Part shown: positions 1 through 10,146 of the stretch, one piece after another | Layout of the letters: every line of letters begins with the position of its first letter | Numbering within the stretch: the first letter of the stretch is position 1 | Assembly (NCBI GenBank): GCA_030867875.1 | Contig: JAOWCC010001634.1 | Coordinates: 9,194,778-9,258,777, forward strand | Source of the DNA: Actinernus sp. WN-2022 | Lineage: Eukaryota > Cnidaria > Anthozoa > Actiniaria > Actinernidae | Direction of reading: 5' to 3' | DNA length: 64,000 nt | The notes under the pieces: model-generated | Told to the model about the DNA's origin: nothing | Databases searched by the model: none | Seen by the model: the letters and a program-made list of their open reading frames with translations, nothing else | Translations under genes and position numbers: made by a program

Positions 1-29
1 ATAAAGGTTATTGATTGATTGATTGAGTG
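1..29. repeat. Short tetranucleotide repeat at the window edge
   Basis: The window opens with a run of ATTG/TTGA tetranucleotides. Such runs often form the 3' tail of non-LTR retrotransposons, so this may be the end of an element that lies outside the window. The tail reading is inference. Confidence 0.3.
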
Positions 30-530
30 GAATGGGTCCAATATTCCGCCATATTAACTTAGATGCATCACTAAAATGTTAAATTCTTGAGTGATCGGTT
101 TCCAAGCCTTGATTACCTTGATTGTCAATGCAATTTGAAATTCATATCATATCCAAAATTGTGTAACTCCAACCGTACCGAATTCTTTTTCAAAATGGCT
201 GCCAAGAAGGGCTTCATTGCATTATGGGATGCATTGGTGCATTGTGGGATTGATTTGAACGGTTGGCATTGCATTGTGTATTGTTGGCTATGTTGCGCAA
301 TTTTTATTTTACCAACGGGTTTTCGGTACGAAGTATGTGTGATCTCTTCACGATATCTGTATAATATGGCTTCAAGAAAAGGCAAACCTTTGGAGCAAGC
401 CTCCTTACAAGACAAACGAGGTAAGATGGGATCATTAAATTTGTGATTTGTGATTTGTATAAACGGCTATAAAGGCTTCAACACCGGGCGGGTTCAACCC
501 TACATCATTTACATGTATTGATAGCTGTAT

Positions 531-640
531 GCCCTGCTGGCAGAGGTCTCTTTCTGTCTTGGTAAAATGGAAACGAGAAACATTAATTTTTACCAATAAA
601 CGAGACCACAAAGACAGAGAGAGACCTCTGCTAGCAGGGA
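531..640. repeat. Foldback (MITE-like) element
   Basis: About 30 bases at the left end (CCCTGCTGGCAGAGGTCTCT at 532-551) recur as an imperfect reverse complement at 611-639, around a loop of about 55 bases. This is a small hairpin-forming element. No coding sequence is present. The flanks up to the LINE at 1349 show nothing else that can be supported. Confidence 0.6.
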
Positions 641-1348
641 ATATTTGAACTTGAATAGGAATTCTTTTATTAACGAAGTGACTGTATATACGCCAGGTTT
701 TATATCATTTTATAGCGGCATTTTACATGATTTTTCGAATCGCGAAGCATTTTACCGTGGGCCGGTTCCAGAGGCCCTCGCTTGGAGAACTAGTACTATA
801 TCGGTATATATAGAGAGAGTGAGATGAAGAGACGGCTGAGAGGTTTAATTAATCCTCTGGTACCCAGGGTACTAACATTTACGAGAAATAAATATAACCT
901 ACATATCATGAATAACTTAAAGTGTTATGTCACGGTACATGTTACAGTGTCCAGACATTGAATTGGCAGCTTCATTGTGTAACATCCAATGAGAATCAAT
1001 CAAAATAAATTCCCGAATCGGGTGACAGGCATGATTCACATGCGAGTTGTTTACAACTGTAGAATGTAGTTTAACACATTATATGGCGAGATTTACGGGA
1101 ACTTTATTCAACCTACATGTACAACCAAGATAAACGGCAGTTATGAATGGTATCTATATTTCATTATTTTACTCGCTTGTATTTTTGGCCGTGTTTCTAG
1201 TCATAAACAGTCCGAATTCTACCAAAGTGAAGTCGCTAACAGCCCGCGTGTTTATGTAAATCTTAAAGATTACAACTTTGAATTTTTTTTTATCAATATA
1301 GCTGTGGCGATAAAGGTGCTTGTCGAAGAAAAAAAGTTGAGGATTTTA

Positions 1349-2981
1349 GGAGAAACTAATGTATAAGAGATTGATTAACTACCTTGAAAAGAACCATATT
1401 TTGTATGATTATCAATTTGGCTTTCGTTCCAATTATTCAACTACCCAAGCAGTCTTATTAATTACTGATAAGATACAACAAGCTATTGAAGCTGGCCAAT
1501 ACTCTTGTGGCATTTTTCTTGATCTATCTAAAGCTTTTGACACTGTTAATCACCAAATCTTACTTAGAAAATTAGATCATTATGGAATACGTGGTGTTGC
1601 AAAGGAATGGTTCCACTCATATCTTGATAACAGAAAACAATTTGTTACAATTGGCAATGCCACTTCAGAGCTGCACAATATTTCCTGTGGTGTTCCACAG
1701 GGATCGGTGTTGGGCCCTATACTTTTCCTATTGTACATCAACGATTTTGGAAATTCATCTAATATTCTGGATTTTCATCTCTTTGCTGATGACTCAAATA
1801 TATTTCTGGCACATAAGAATCCTCAAACTCTTGAATGCATTCTAAATGAACAATTAAAAAACGTGAGTAACTGGTTGAATGCTAATAAACTTTCTCTAAA
1901 CATTGATAAAACTAACTATATAATTTTTCATCCTCCACAAAAGCGAATGTCCTATTCTATTTCAGTATGCATAAACTCTAGTTTCATTAAACAAGAGCAT
2001 TTCATTCGATACTTAGGAATTCTATTAGATAGACATCTTAATTGGAAAGATCACATATCTCATAATTCGAAAAAAATTGCTAGAGGCATTGGTATTCTAT
2101 CAAAATTAAGACATTTTACTAATATACACATCTTAACTCAACTGTACTATTCTTTGATTTACCCTTTCTTGACATATGGTTTATTAATATGGGGTAATAC
2201 ATATCCAACTAATATCAATCCACTGGTTGTTTTACAGAAGAAAGCTATTCGCATAATTACTTTTTCTAAATTTGATGCTCATACCAGTCCTATATTTTTT
2301 AAACTTAGAATTCTCAAATTCTGTGATATTATAATCCTCCACAATGCTTTATTTATGCACCAATTCATCTCAAATAGGTTGCCCTCCTTATTCGATAGCT
2401 TCTTCACTCCAGTTTCTAGTATACATTCACATCATACAAGACTTGCATCCAAATCATCGTTTGGACTTCCAACAATTAGAACAAACTATGGCAAATTTAA
2501 TATAAGATATATTGGTCCTAAAGTATGGAATAGCATTGACGAGCTCACAAAACACCTCAATAAATCTGGCTTTAAAAGGAAGCTTCAAAATGATATTATA
2601 GATTCCTATAATAAAATCACCTGAATACCATCTGTCCTCCTTTCTATTTATTCAACATGTATTTTCTATTCATTTTGTATATAATCTGCAGCACTGTTTT
2701 GTTAGGTTTAGTTTCAATGTTTAAGTATGTTATTATATTACTTTACTATCATATTTTACTATTTCATTTCTCCTTACCGTCCATCCTGTAACTGACCTTA
2801 TTAATATATTTAAATTATCAGTCTGCAAATAGAGTCATCTGACTTAGATTAGCCTCATGGTTATTTTCAGATGACCTGTACTTAACTTCGTTACTTTCCA
2901 TCTTTCTATATAGTCGATCTCTCCTCTGTAAATATGTAACCTAAGTACGAAATAAACTTGTTGTTGTTGTTGTTGTTGTTG
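1349..2981 (+). mobile_element. 5'-truncated LINE (Jockey/CR1-like non-LTR retrotransposon)
   Basis: The reading frame of the reverse transcriptase begins abruptly at about 1349 (GAGAAACTAATG, in frame as E-K-L-M), so the 5' half, including the endonuclease, is missing, as is usual after incomplete reverse transcription. After the stop comes an AT-rich 3' UTR of about 330 bases and then a tail of TTG units at about 2960-2981. A microsatellite tail instead of poly(A) is typical of CR1/L2-type LINEs. Confidence 0.85.
1359..2624 (+). pseudogene. LINE reverse transcriptase, N-truncated but open frame
   Basis: The 421-residue frame contains the ordered reverse transcriptase blocks of non-LTR elements: FGFRSNYST near residue 21, the block LDLSKAFDTVNH near residue 56, GVPQGSVLGPILFLLYIND near residue 110, and the catalytic motif as FADD (F replacing Y) near residue 141. 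A C-terminal region with RYIGPKVWNS follows. The frame has no internal stop, so decay is limited, but the endonuclease and the first reverse transcriptase block are absent and the copy cannot move by itself. A second open frame at 1582-1845 is a shadow. Confidence 0.85.
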
Positions 2982-3961
2982 AGCCTAAACGACAAGGATG
3001 TCCAATCATGTAAAACGGCGCCACATGGTTTTGCTGTCTGCAGCGAAAGAGCGAGAAGATGGCAGCGCAGTCAGGTATAATGTTGTTGAAAATGCCATGT
3101 CGTTATAACTTGAAACGTTGCCAATATTGTCTCATGAACTCTGTTCTGATCTACGTACTGGCCAATCCAAACCCTGTTCTGGTTGTAACTCAAAAAGCTT
3201 TCAATTTCTTACATTCTTCCCTGCCGGGAGGCAGCACTCGTGATTAAACAAATAACTAAAACTTATTTAGGACATCTTACATCTCCAAAAGGAGGCTAAG
3301 ATGAGTTCAAACAGAACACTGATGGAAGCCGATTTAAAAATGAATATCTCACCGCTCTGAGAATGTCGTTCCGGGCCGGAATCATCAGCAGTACCGTGAC
3401 ATAGCGACTTTAACCGTTTGAAAACTCGTACGCGTCTTGCGTGATGCCCGCCACGCGCCAGGAACACATTGCGTTGTATTAAACTTGATAATTACATGTA
3501 GAAGAGCGAAATGAAAATCCACTGGAGAGTTTTCGGTAAGGAAAGAATACATTTGGATGTATTCCTCTTTTACCCGGTCGTTCACCATTCCAACCGAAAT
3601 GACCAAACATGTTGCACTATTAAATAAACCTACTTGTTCCACGGCCTGTCTGCAGCCAGATTTCCAGCATATTTTAATAAAAATATGATTTTTTACTGTT
3701 ATTAAATGCATGAACATAAATGTATCTGTATTGTATTTAGATGCTCTTAATTAATTTCAATCACATCTTTCAATTTAACAGGAAACAGAAACTGCATGGA
3801 TGGAGACAAAATTGTGATTTTTTAACTTAAGTTGAAAACGCCAATCACAGCCATGGCAATAAGTTAAAATGTAAAACATGACAAAGAGCTGTACAAGTAT
3901 GCAAAGAAATTTTGTAAGTATTACTTATTTATGCCAAACAAAATACATTTCTTTCCAGTAA
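2982..3961. other. Intergenic stretch with no supported gene
   Basis: Short frames occur on both strands (for example 3059-3247 plus and 3385-3717 minus), but none shows a recognisable domain. An ATG at 3059 is followed 15 bases later by a GTATAA donor-like site, which could be a first exon, but no continuation was found. Confidence 0.4.
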
Positions 3962-4130
3962 CAGAGCTAAAAATAACCGCCGGTCAGTCGCTGGTTAAGA
4001 GCAGTATTTGGTTGAAACTGTAGTAACATTGACCGGTCAAAATGACTGGCAAGACAAAGGTTTGACCAGACAATTAAGTTCCAATTCTGGCTGGACATCG
4101 TCCGATGACCGGCCGTTGTTTTTAGCCCTG
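3962..4130. repeat. MITE with 25-bp inverted ends
   Basis: The left end (CAGAGCTAAAAATAACCGCC) matches the reverse complement of the right end ending AGCCCTG at 4130, with a few mismatches over about 25 bases, both running into a CCGGTCA motif. The interior repeats GACCGGTCAAAATGACTGG. No open frame is present. Confidence 0.6.
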
Positions 4131-4609
4131 CAGTAATTTAACTCATCGACCTGGCTTTTTTCTTGCCAACTTCAATTTTTTTATTGATATTTCCCAATAC
4201 TTGAAACAGATTAAATAAGCATAAAAATATAAAACAATTAAATCAATGATTTATTTTGTTTGGCTGGCTAATAATTAATTTAGCTACACATTGTCATTTA
4301 ATTACCAAATTTAAATGCAGAATTTCTTAATCTCACAGTAAGTAATCGGGGACTTAATGTAATTTAGACATGGTCAAATATCTTGTGACTATAGGGGGCC
4401 CTGTGGCGTGCAGTGGGGCCCCTGGGTTGGTTGCATCCAGGACTTTTAGTGGTTGTTATTGCTATTGGCTGAAGTTTGCTGCCAGTTGCACGTCGCTGTT
4501 TTTATTTTACACTAAAAGTTACTCAACTGTTTTGTTGATCATAGCTATGAGATATGTAGATAATATATTGGCAACAGGGCTATTTTCCCAGTTCAATTAC
4601 CTACTGTAT

Positions 4610-6120
4610 ATAAGTACATTGCAAGAACCCTAAGATCAGTCAAGTACATGTAGCATTCATCCAGTAACAAAAGAGTGCAAATACAGAACTGCAGGAATGT
4701 TGAAATTACAGTTCAAGTAGTTTGCGGGTACACGTTTTAAGTATATGCTAGGTACATGTACATTTCAAGATCATTTTCAGTTCAGTGGCGAATTAATAAA
4801 TAATATTGTTTGATGTTTCACATACAGGTCTATTTCAAGTATATTGCAAGAACTCTAGGATCAGTCAAGTACCATTCAGCCAGTAATAAAATAGTGTGCA
4901 AATACAGACCTAGGCATGAATATTGAATTTACAGGTCAAGTACTAGTAGTTTGCAGGTACACATTTCAAGTATATTTTGGGCACATTTCAAGTTCATTTA
5001 GAGGTATATTTCTAGAACATTGCAAATATATTTCAGTAACAAAAAGGTACAAGTCAAGTATATTGCAAGAACTCTAGATTAGTCAAGTACCATTCAACCA
5101 GTAATAAAATAGTGTGCAAATACAGACCTAGGCCTGCATGAATATTGAATTTACAGTTCAAGTAGTTTGCAGGTATACATTTCAAGTATATTTTGGGCAC
5201 ATTTCAAGTTAATTATAGGATCTGTGACAGTTCTTTGATTTTTAATTAATTCACATACAGGTCTATTTCAAGAACATTGCAAATATAATTCAATGACAAA
5301 ATGGTAAAAGTCAAGTATTTTGCAAGGAGTCTAGGATAGGTGAAGTACCATTCAACCAGTAATAAAATAGTGTGCAAATACAGATCTGCAAAAGTATTGA
5401 AATTACAAGTCAAGTAGTTTGCAGGCATACATTTCAAGTATATTTAGGGTACATTTCAAGTTAATTTTTAGATCGACTAGATAAAATAAAATGTGTATTT
5501 GATGTTTCAAATACAGGTATATTCAAAGTATATTTCAAGAATATTGCAAATATAATTCAATGACCAAAAAGGTACAAGTCAGGGAGGGTCAAGTATATTG
5601 CAAGGAGTCTAGAACTAGTCAAGTAGCATTCAACCATTAACAAGTAGTGTACAAATACAGACCTGCATGAACTTTGAAATTACAATTCAAGTATTAATCA
5701 AGTATCAGCTACAAGTACACTTCAAGTCTGGTTTAGGTACTATTTCCCCCTAACTCTGAATTGCTTGTCCATTTGTGCAAATATTGCTCAAGTAGTAAAC
5801 TGGAACACTTCAAGTACTATTTTGCAAATATATTTCAAGTACTTACCAACTACACAACAAATATGTACTTGATGTTTCAAATACAGGTACATTACAACCA
5901 TAAAACAAATATATAACAAATATATAACAAATATAAAACAAATATAATGAAAGTACAAAAAGGTTCAGCTCAAGTATACTCTATACTTTAGCCATCAAGT
6001 AGCTATAAGGGATCAAACAAATATAGTTCAAGTACACTTTTCAAACACAATGCAGGTACCTTGCAAGTACAAAAAAAATATAAACTGCAAATACACATCA
6101 AGTAGTCTTCAAGTATTGCT
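4610..6120. repeat. Degenerate satellite rich in CAAGTA
   Basis: A block with CTAG(A/G)..GTCAAGTA, CATTCAACCAGTAA, GTGCAAATACAGA and TTCAAGTAGTTTGC recurs with its start near 4630, 4855, 5072, 5330 and 5609, giving spacings of 225, 217, 258 and 279 bases. Inside and after the blocks the hexamer CAAGTA or AAGTAC occurs very densely, down to about 6120. It looks like an old tandem array built from a short AAGTA-type seed. It holds no gene. Confidence 0.75.
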
Positions 6121-6494
6121 TATTTTCATAAGGGCATTGTGTGACTTCGGGACATTGTTAAAAGTACATTGTGTAGACTTTAGGTCATAAGTCGCAAGCT
6201 GGCGACTAACTCTGAAATTCTGGTCGCCAACACTTACAATTTAGTCGCATTGGCGCAAATAAGGCGCAATTTCGGACCATGCATGTGTAAGAAAATTGGT
6301 CACTATCGACACGTGTTTCAAAACAACAAAAACAAATGATTCAGTTGAGTCAGACACTGAAGATAGGGTTTTTCTTTGAACACTAATGGCAAAAAAGTAC
6401 ATAAATACTAACATTGAGTCTAGTCATATTGACAACATCAGCCATGGGCAAAGCCACAACAAAGTAGTAGTTCACAGCAAAGCCTCATCACAAA

Positions 6495-6850
6495 TATGCA
6501 ACAACAGTGACACAGGTGCAGAGATTAAATGTGATATCCAAGGATGATTATTTAAAAATCGTGACGAATCCAAAACAAAGGCAACTTGGCCTACCGCAAT
6601 GCAAAATCACTGCCTATGGAGGACATGACATAAAAAACCTTGGTACCTGTCAGTTATACGTACACCAGGGGTGGATCCAGGAAATGCAGAAAGGCGGGGC
6701 GTAAAAGTGCGGCGTAAGCCAAACCTCGCGCCGTATAGGGGATTAGCTAGGCCCCCTCCCCCCTCTAAATCTGCCCCTGTACACTCCAAAGGTGAATTGA
6801 GGGCAATAGCATTCAATGTTACTTAAGTAACGGGCCACCCAATGCTAGGT
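6495..6850 (+). pseudogene. Gypsy aspartic protease remnant
   Basis: The active-site motif reads S-D-T-G-A-E-I in one frame at about 6507-6527, and the protein then continues in another frame as NVISKDDYLKI, showing a small indel right after the catalytic motif. The flap/ALG region continues to CQLYVH at about 6663. It is then cut by a 114-bp MITE and resumes as GELRAIAFNV. Non-functional. Confidence 0.7.
6666..6779. mobile_element. MITE inserted in the Gypsy protease, TACAC target duplication
   Basis: The ends are CAGGGGTGGAT and its near reverse complement ATCTGCCCCTG. The insert is bracketed by TACAC at 6661-6665 and again at 6780-6784. CAGGGG ends resemble hAT-type elements, but those normally make 8-bp duplications, so the superfamily is left open. 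The protease reading resumes after it, which supports a true insertion. Confidence 0.65.
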
Positions 6851-6954
6851 TGTAAACCTGCAATGACCTATAACTTGTCAAATTTAACTGTAGTTTGACA
6901 CAAGCTTTGACACAGGCACAGGTACAACCCCAACCAACAGCAACAAACCACAAA

Positions 6955-8020
6955 CCCGGGTCACCAAGAAAGAACTCCTAGGTTTCTTCCAATATTTGAA
7001 GGACATGAAACCTTACCACATCACCCTAGAGCCTGGAACTGAACCCAGCATTCACCAGCCACGCTTTGTACCAATCCACCTTACGAGTTGTACAGACAAG
7101 AGATTGACAAAATGCTGGAACTAGGCGTAATCTCACCAGTTGATATACCCACAAACTGGGTCAACAACATAGTCCTAACCCAGTCGACCAATGAGAAGGC
7201 ACAAATTACAAAGCCTAGAGTCTGACCTGAACAAATGGGTCAAGAGAGAGCAGCACTACACCAAGACGGTCGACGAAGTAGTGACCCAACTAAACGATGC
7301 CAAATTCTTTACGTTAGTCGACGCTAAGAAGGGATATTGGCACGTCCCACTTGATAAAGTGACTTTATTTAAGTGTCAATATATTTAGCTTTGCAGCTAA
7401 TTGGTGACACTAGTCCTACGGTTTTGCATCCTTATCCGAGATGAAGCTACATGTAGCTCTTACCTCACTACATTCAGTACCAGGTCCTGGTCCAACAGAC
7501 TCCCATTCCATCTCGTCGTCTCCCAGGACATACTCCAGAGACAACTTGACTCGGCATATGCAGGCATATGAAGACTTCAGCGGTGTTACCGGTATCGCAG
7601 ACAACACCTTTGTGTATGGTTCTACCAAAGAGGAACATGACAGGAACCTAGCCAGGTTCATGGAAAGAGCACGAGAGAAGGGCATCATATTCAACAGAGA
7701 TAAGCTACAGTTCAAATGTACGAAAGTAAGCTTTTGCGGTCACACCTGGACCTACATGTACCAGGGCGTCAGACCCGACAATAAGAAAGTGTTGGCGATC
7801 CAAGATATGAAACCCCCTAAAGACGTGAAGGAGCTGCAGAGCTTCTTGGGCTTAGTAAACTACCTGACACTGTACTCAGGCCTAGGGCACCTAGCAACAC
7901 TAACTGCCCCTCTTAGAGAACTCACTAAGAAGGAAATAGTCTTCTCATGGGACCCAGTGCATGACCGTGCATTCAATGATGTGAAACAAAGTATCAATGC
8001 TTGGTGTGCTAAGATACTTT
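6955..8020 (+). pseudogene. Gypsy reverse transcriptase remnant
   Basis: The N-terminal part reads YHITLEPGTEPSIHQPRF and then, in another frame, EIDKMLELGVISPVD (about 7000-7150). The block FTLVDAKKGYWHVPLDK at 7303-7356 is the first catalytic aspartate region. A SINE-type insertion follows. The next blocks are LTTFST and RLPFHLV, then GIADNTFVYGST at about 7590, where the catalytic YADD-type motif has become ADN, losing an aspartate. The thumb and connection region (GVRPDNKKVLAIQDMKPP, LQSFLGLVNYL) is well kept up to about 8000. Several frameshifts show the copy is dead. Confidence 0.8.
7359..7440 (-). mobile_element. Truncated SINE copy inside the Gypsy reverse transcriptase
   Basis: This stretch (starting GTGACTTTATTTAAGTGTCA) is nearly identical to 56850-56932, which belongs to a longer tRNA-like element. 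It interrupts the reverse transcriptase between its first catalytic block and the following LTTF region, so it is an insertion. On the minus strand it is the 3' part of the SINE. The tRNA-like head is missing here. Confidence 0.7.
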
Positions 8021-8535
8021 GACCCCAATGCAGAAACGGTAATCCAGACAGATGCGTCTATGAAAGGCTTAGGAGCCGTAGTCCTACAGAATGGACAACC
8101 CATATGTTACGCATCAAAGGCGCTCATGGAAACCGAGCAGAGGCATAGTAACATTGAACGTTGGGAGTAGTATGGGGGCTTGAGAGATTCCATTACTTCA
8201 TCTATGGCAAGCAATGCATAGTACACACAGATCATAAACCCCTCGAGCTAATTTTCAAGAAGAAATTGTCCAGCTACCCTGCAGATTACAGAGATTTGTG
8301 TACAGGGCATTAAATTACGACGTCACGGTAAAGTATGTCAAGGGTGCTGAAGTGCTCATTGCAGATGCCTTGTCCAGACTCTCATCCCAGCCAGCGCAAC
8401 ACAGCGGCCAGTTACCACATCTCGACATCCAGCATGTCTCAAAAACACTCCCAGCATCACCAGCGAAGCTACAACAGATCCGAGATGAGACCACAAATGA
8501 CCCTATCTTAAATCAGCTAAGGGAAGCAATCTAGA
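8010..8535 (+). pseudogene. Gypsy RNase H remnant
   Basis: The frame reads YFDPNAETVIQTDASMKGLG with the catalytic aspartate in TDAS, then CYASKAL and an in-frame stop near 8168. Later parts read HTDHKPLELIFKKK (about 8225) and the typical end region VKGAEVLIADALSRL (about 8335-8379). At least two frame breaks are present. Confidence 0.75.
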
Positions 8536-9470
8536 AAAGATGGCCAGACAAGAGAGAGGTGTCCAAAAGCACTCCACGACTCTGGAACTTTCACGAAGAC
8601 CTCCACTCAGACAAGAAATCCTAAACACCATGCACCAAGGGCATTTGGGACAGGAAAAATGTCTACTCCGAGTACGATCCTCAGTCTTTTGGCCAGGCAT
8701 TACAAAGGACATCACAAACCTAGTCAAGAATTGTGACCCCCCAGCTACCCATGGCAATTATTAAACTCAGACCTATTCGAATTCAAGGGAAACCAGTACC
8801 TCTGCTATCAGACCAGTACAGCAGGTTTTCTATCATCAGAAAGCTCACCAGCATCAACTCGCACACAATCATCAACCATCTCAAAAGCATGGCATCCCTG
8901 CCTAGCTTGCAATTGACAATGGGCCATAATATGATTCGAAAGAGTTCAAAGACTTTGCTACCTCTTACGGTATAGATCACATCACTAGTTTCCCAGTGTA
9001 TCCACAATCAAATGGGCCTTCAGAACGTATGGTCCAGACCGTCAAAAACATCCTGAAGTGTGATGAGAGAGGTGAGGTCCCTACCTTGGACTACTGTCGT
9101 ATAGAACCACACCAGTTGATAACCATCGTAAATCCCCAGCAGAACTACTGAACAACTGGAAGTTTAGGACAACTCTGCCAATGTCCCAATTAGCAAACCT
9201 AAACGTCAATACTAGTGAAGTCAAGGAAAAGCTATATCAGCACCAGGACACACAAGGCTACTACTACAATCGCAGAGCCAGACCGAACCTTAAACCATTA
9301 CAATCTGGCGAATCAATCAGAATGTATGACCACCATACACAGACCTGGCAACATGGTACAGTCAAGGAACCAAGATCATACATAGTCAGGAACAACAAAA
9401 CAGAAGGCGTCTAGCACCGCACAAGATCATATCTCAAACCAGATCATGCCACAGCCAACCCAGAAGAGCC
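8536..9470 (+). pseudogene. Gypsy integrase remnant
   Basis: The zinc-binding region reads HQGHLGQEKCLLRVR..VFWPGITKDI..LVKNCD (about 8632-8740). The catalytic core is scattered over frames: a first aspartate in NSDLFEF (about 8765), DNGPQYDS (about 8918) and SNGPSERMVQTVKNIL (about 9009) with the glutamate. A C-terminal region with YYNRRARPNLKPLQSGE lies at 9265-9315. All core residues are traceable but the frame is broken repeatedly. Confidence 0.75.
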
Positions 9471-9610
9471 ACCAGACCAGTCGTACGCCCACCAGAGACA
9501 AACAGGCTACGAAGCCACTGAAAGGGGATGCTGATGGATATCCTCCAGCTGGCAACAGAGACTCATGAGGTATATTAGCACTTTATTATCGTTATTGTTT
9601 ATTGAGAGGA

Positions 9611-9731
9611 TGTAACATTATCATGTGATCAGCACACGCACCACGTGCTGTGCTCATTAGCATATTAGCACTCTTGTACATGTAGGAGCCGGCATGTTGG
9701 ATTGACTCGAATAAACTCAGGAACATTTACA
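9611..9731 (+). repeat. Candidate 3' LTR of the Gypsy element
   Basis: A purine-rich stretch (ATTGAGAGGA) is followed by TGTAACATT. An AATAAA signal lies at about 9712 and the stretch ends TTTACA at 9731, giving TG..CA ends. No 5' partner lies in the window, so the limits are a guess. An alternative purine tract, GAAAGGGGATG at about 9520, would give a longer LTR. Confidence 0.35.
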
Positions 9732-10051
9732 ATTTGGATCCAATGTCAATGATATATTCCATTAATCACATCACTATATGCGGCATTTCTCTTCATCAAG
9801 GTGCTACCGAAACCCGTAAACGCAAGGAACAGAGCTTTATTTTTAAATTAGGCACTTTGGCACCTGGTTATCAGTCACAGCAAGGTAACTTTATCCCTAC
9901 AGTTTAACCTCAGGTTAGTGATATAACCCAATGGTAATGCTTACCTTTGCTTCAAACAACCCGGCCCTGAAGACTATAGCCGGGTCTGCAGGTGCACATT
10001 GATTAAAATACGCACAAGTTTCAAATCATCTCTCAATCTTACTGATCTTAC

Positions 10052-10146
10052 CCAATTGCCGATCTCCTCTGGTTAGCTGGAGTGGAAGAACTTTCTGGTG
10101 TGAGTGAAGATGTGAAGTCCAGTTGTTCCCTCAGTTCACTCATCAC
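10052..10146 (-). CDS. FANCD2: FANCD2 exon 12 (last one found)
   Basis: It encodes VMSELREQLDFTSSLTPESS and a serine/proline-rich stretch, matching human VISELREKLDLQHCVLPS. Acceptor TTCAG, donor GTAAGA, phase 2 out. A plus-strand open frame at 10123-10389 overlaps it and is a shadow. Confidence 0.9.

Larger units (their letters stand above)
6420..9731 (+). mobile_element. Degraded Ty3/Gypsy LTR retrotransposon
   Basis: In order on the plus strand are a retroviral-type protease, reverse transcriptase, RNase H, zinc-binding and integrase core and C-terminal regions, and a candidate 3' LTR. This protease-RT-RNaseH-integrase order is that of Ty3/Gypsy. The reading frame changes many times, has in-frame stops, and is broken by two smaller elements (6666-6779 and 7359-7440). 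No gag and no 5' LTR were recognised before 6420, so the copy is 5'-incomplete. It lies left of the last recognised FANCD2 exon, so it may sit in a FANCD2 intron. Confidence 0.85.

Noticed and set aside
3059..3080. First exon of a plus-strand gene (ATGGCAGCGCAGTCAG then GTATAA)
   Set aside because: No downstream exon was found and short ATGGC(A/G)GC words are common. Too little support.
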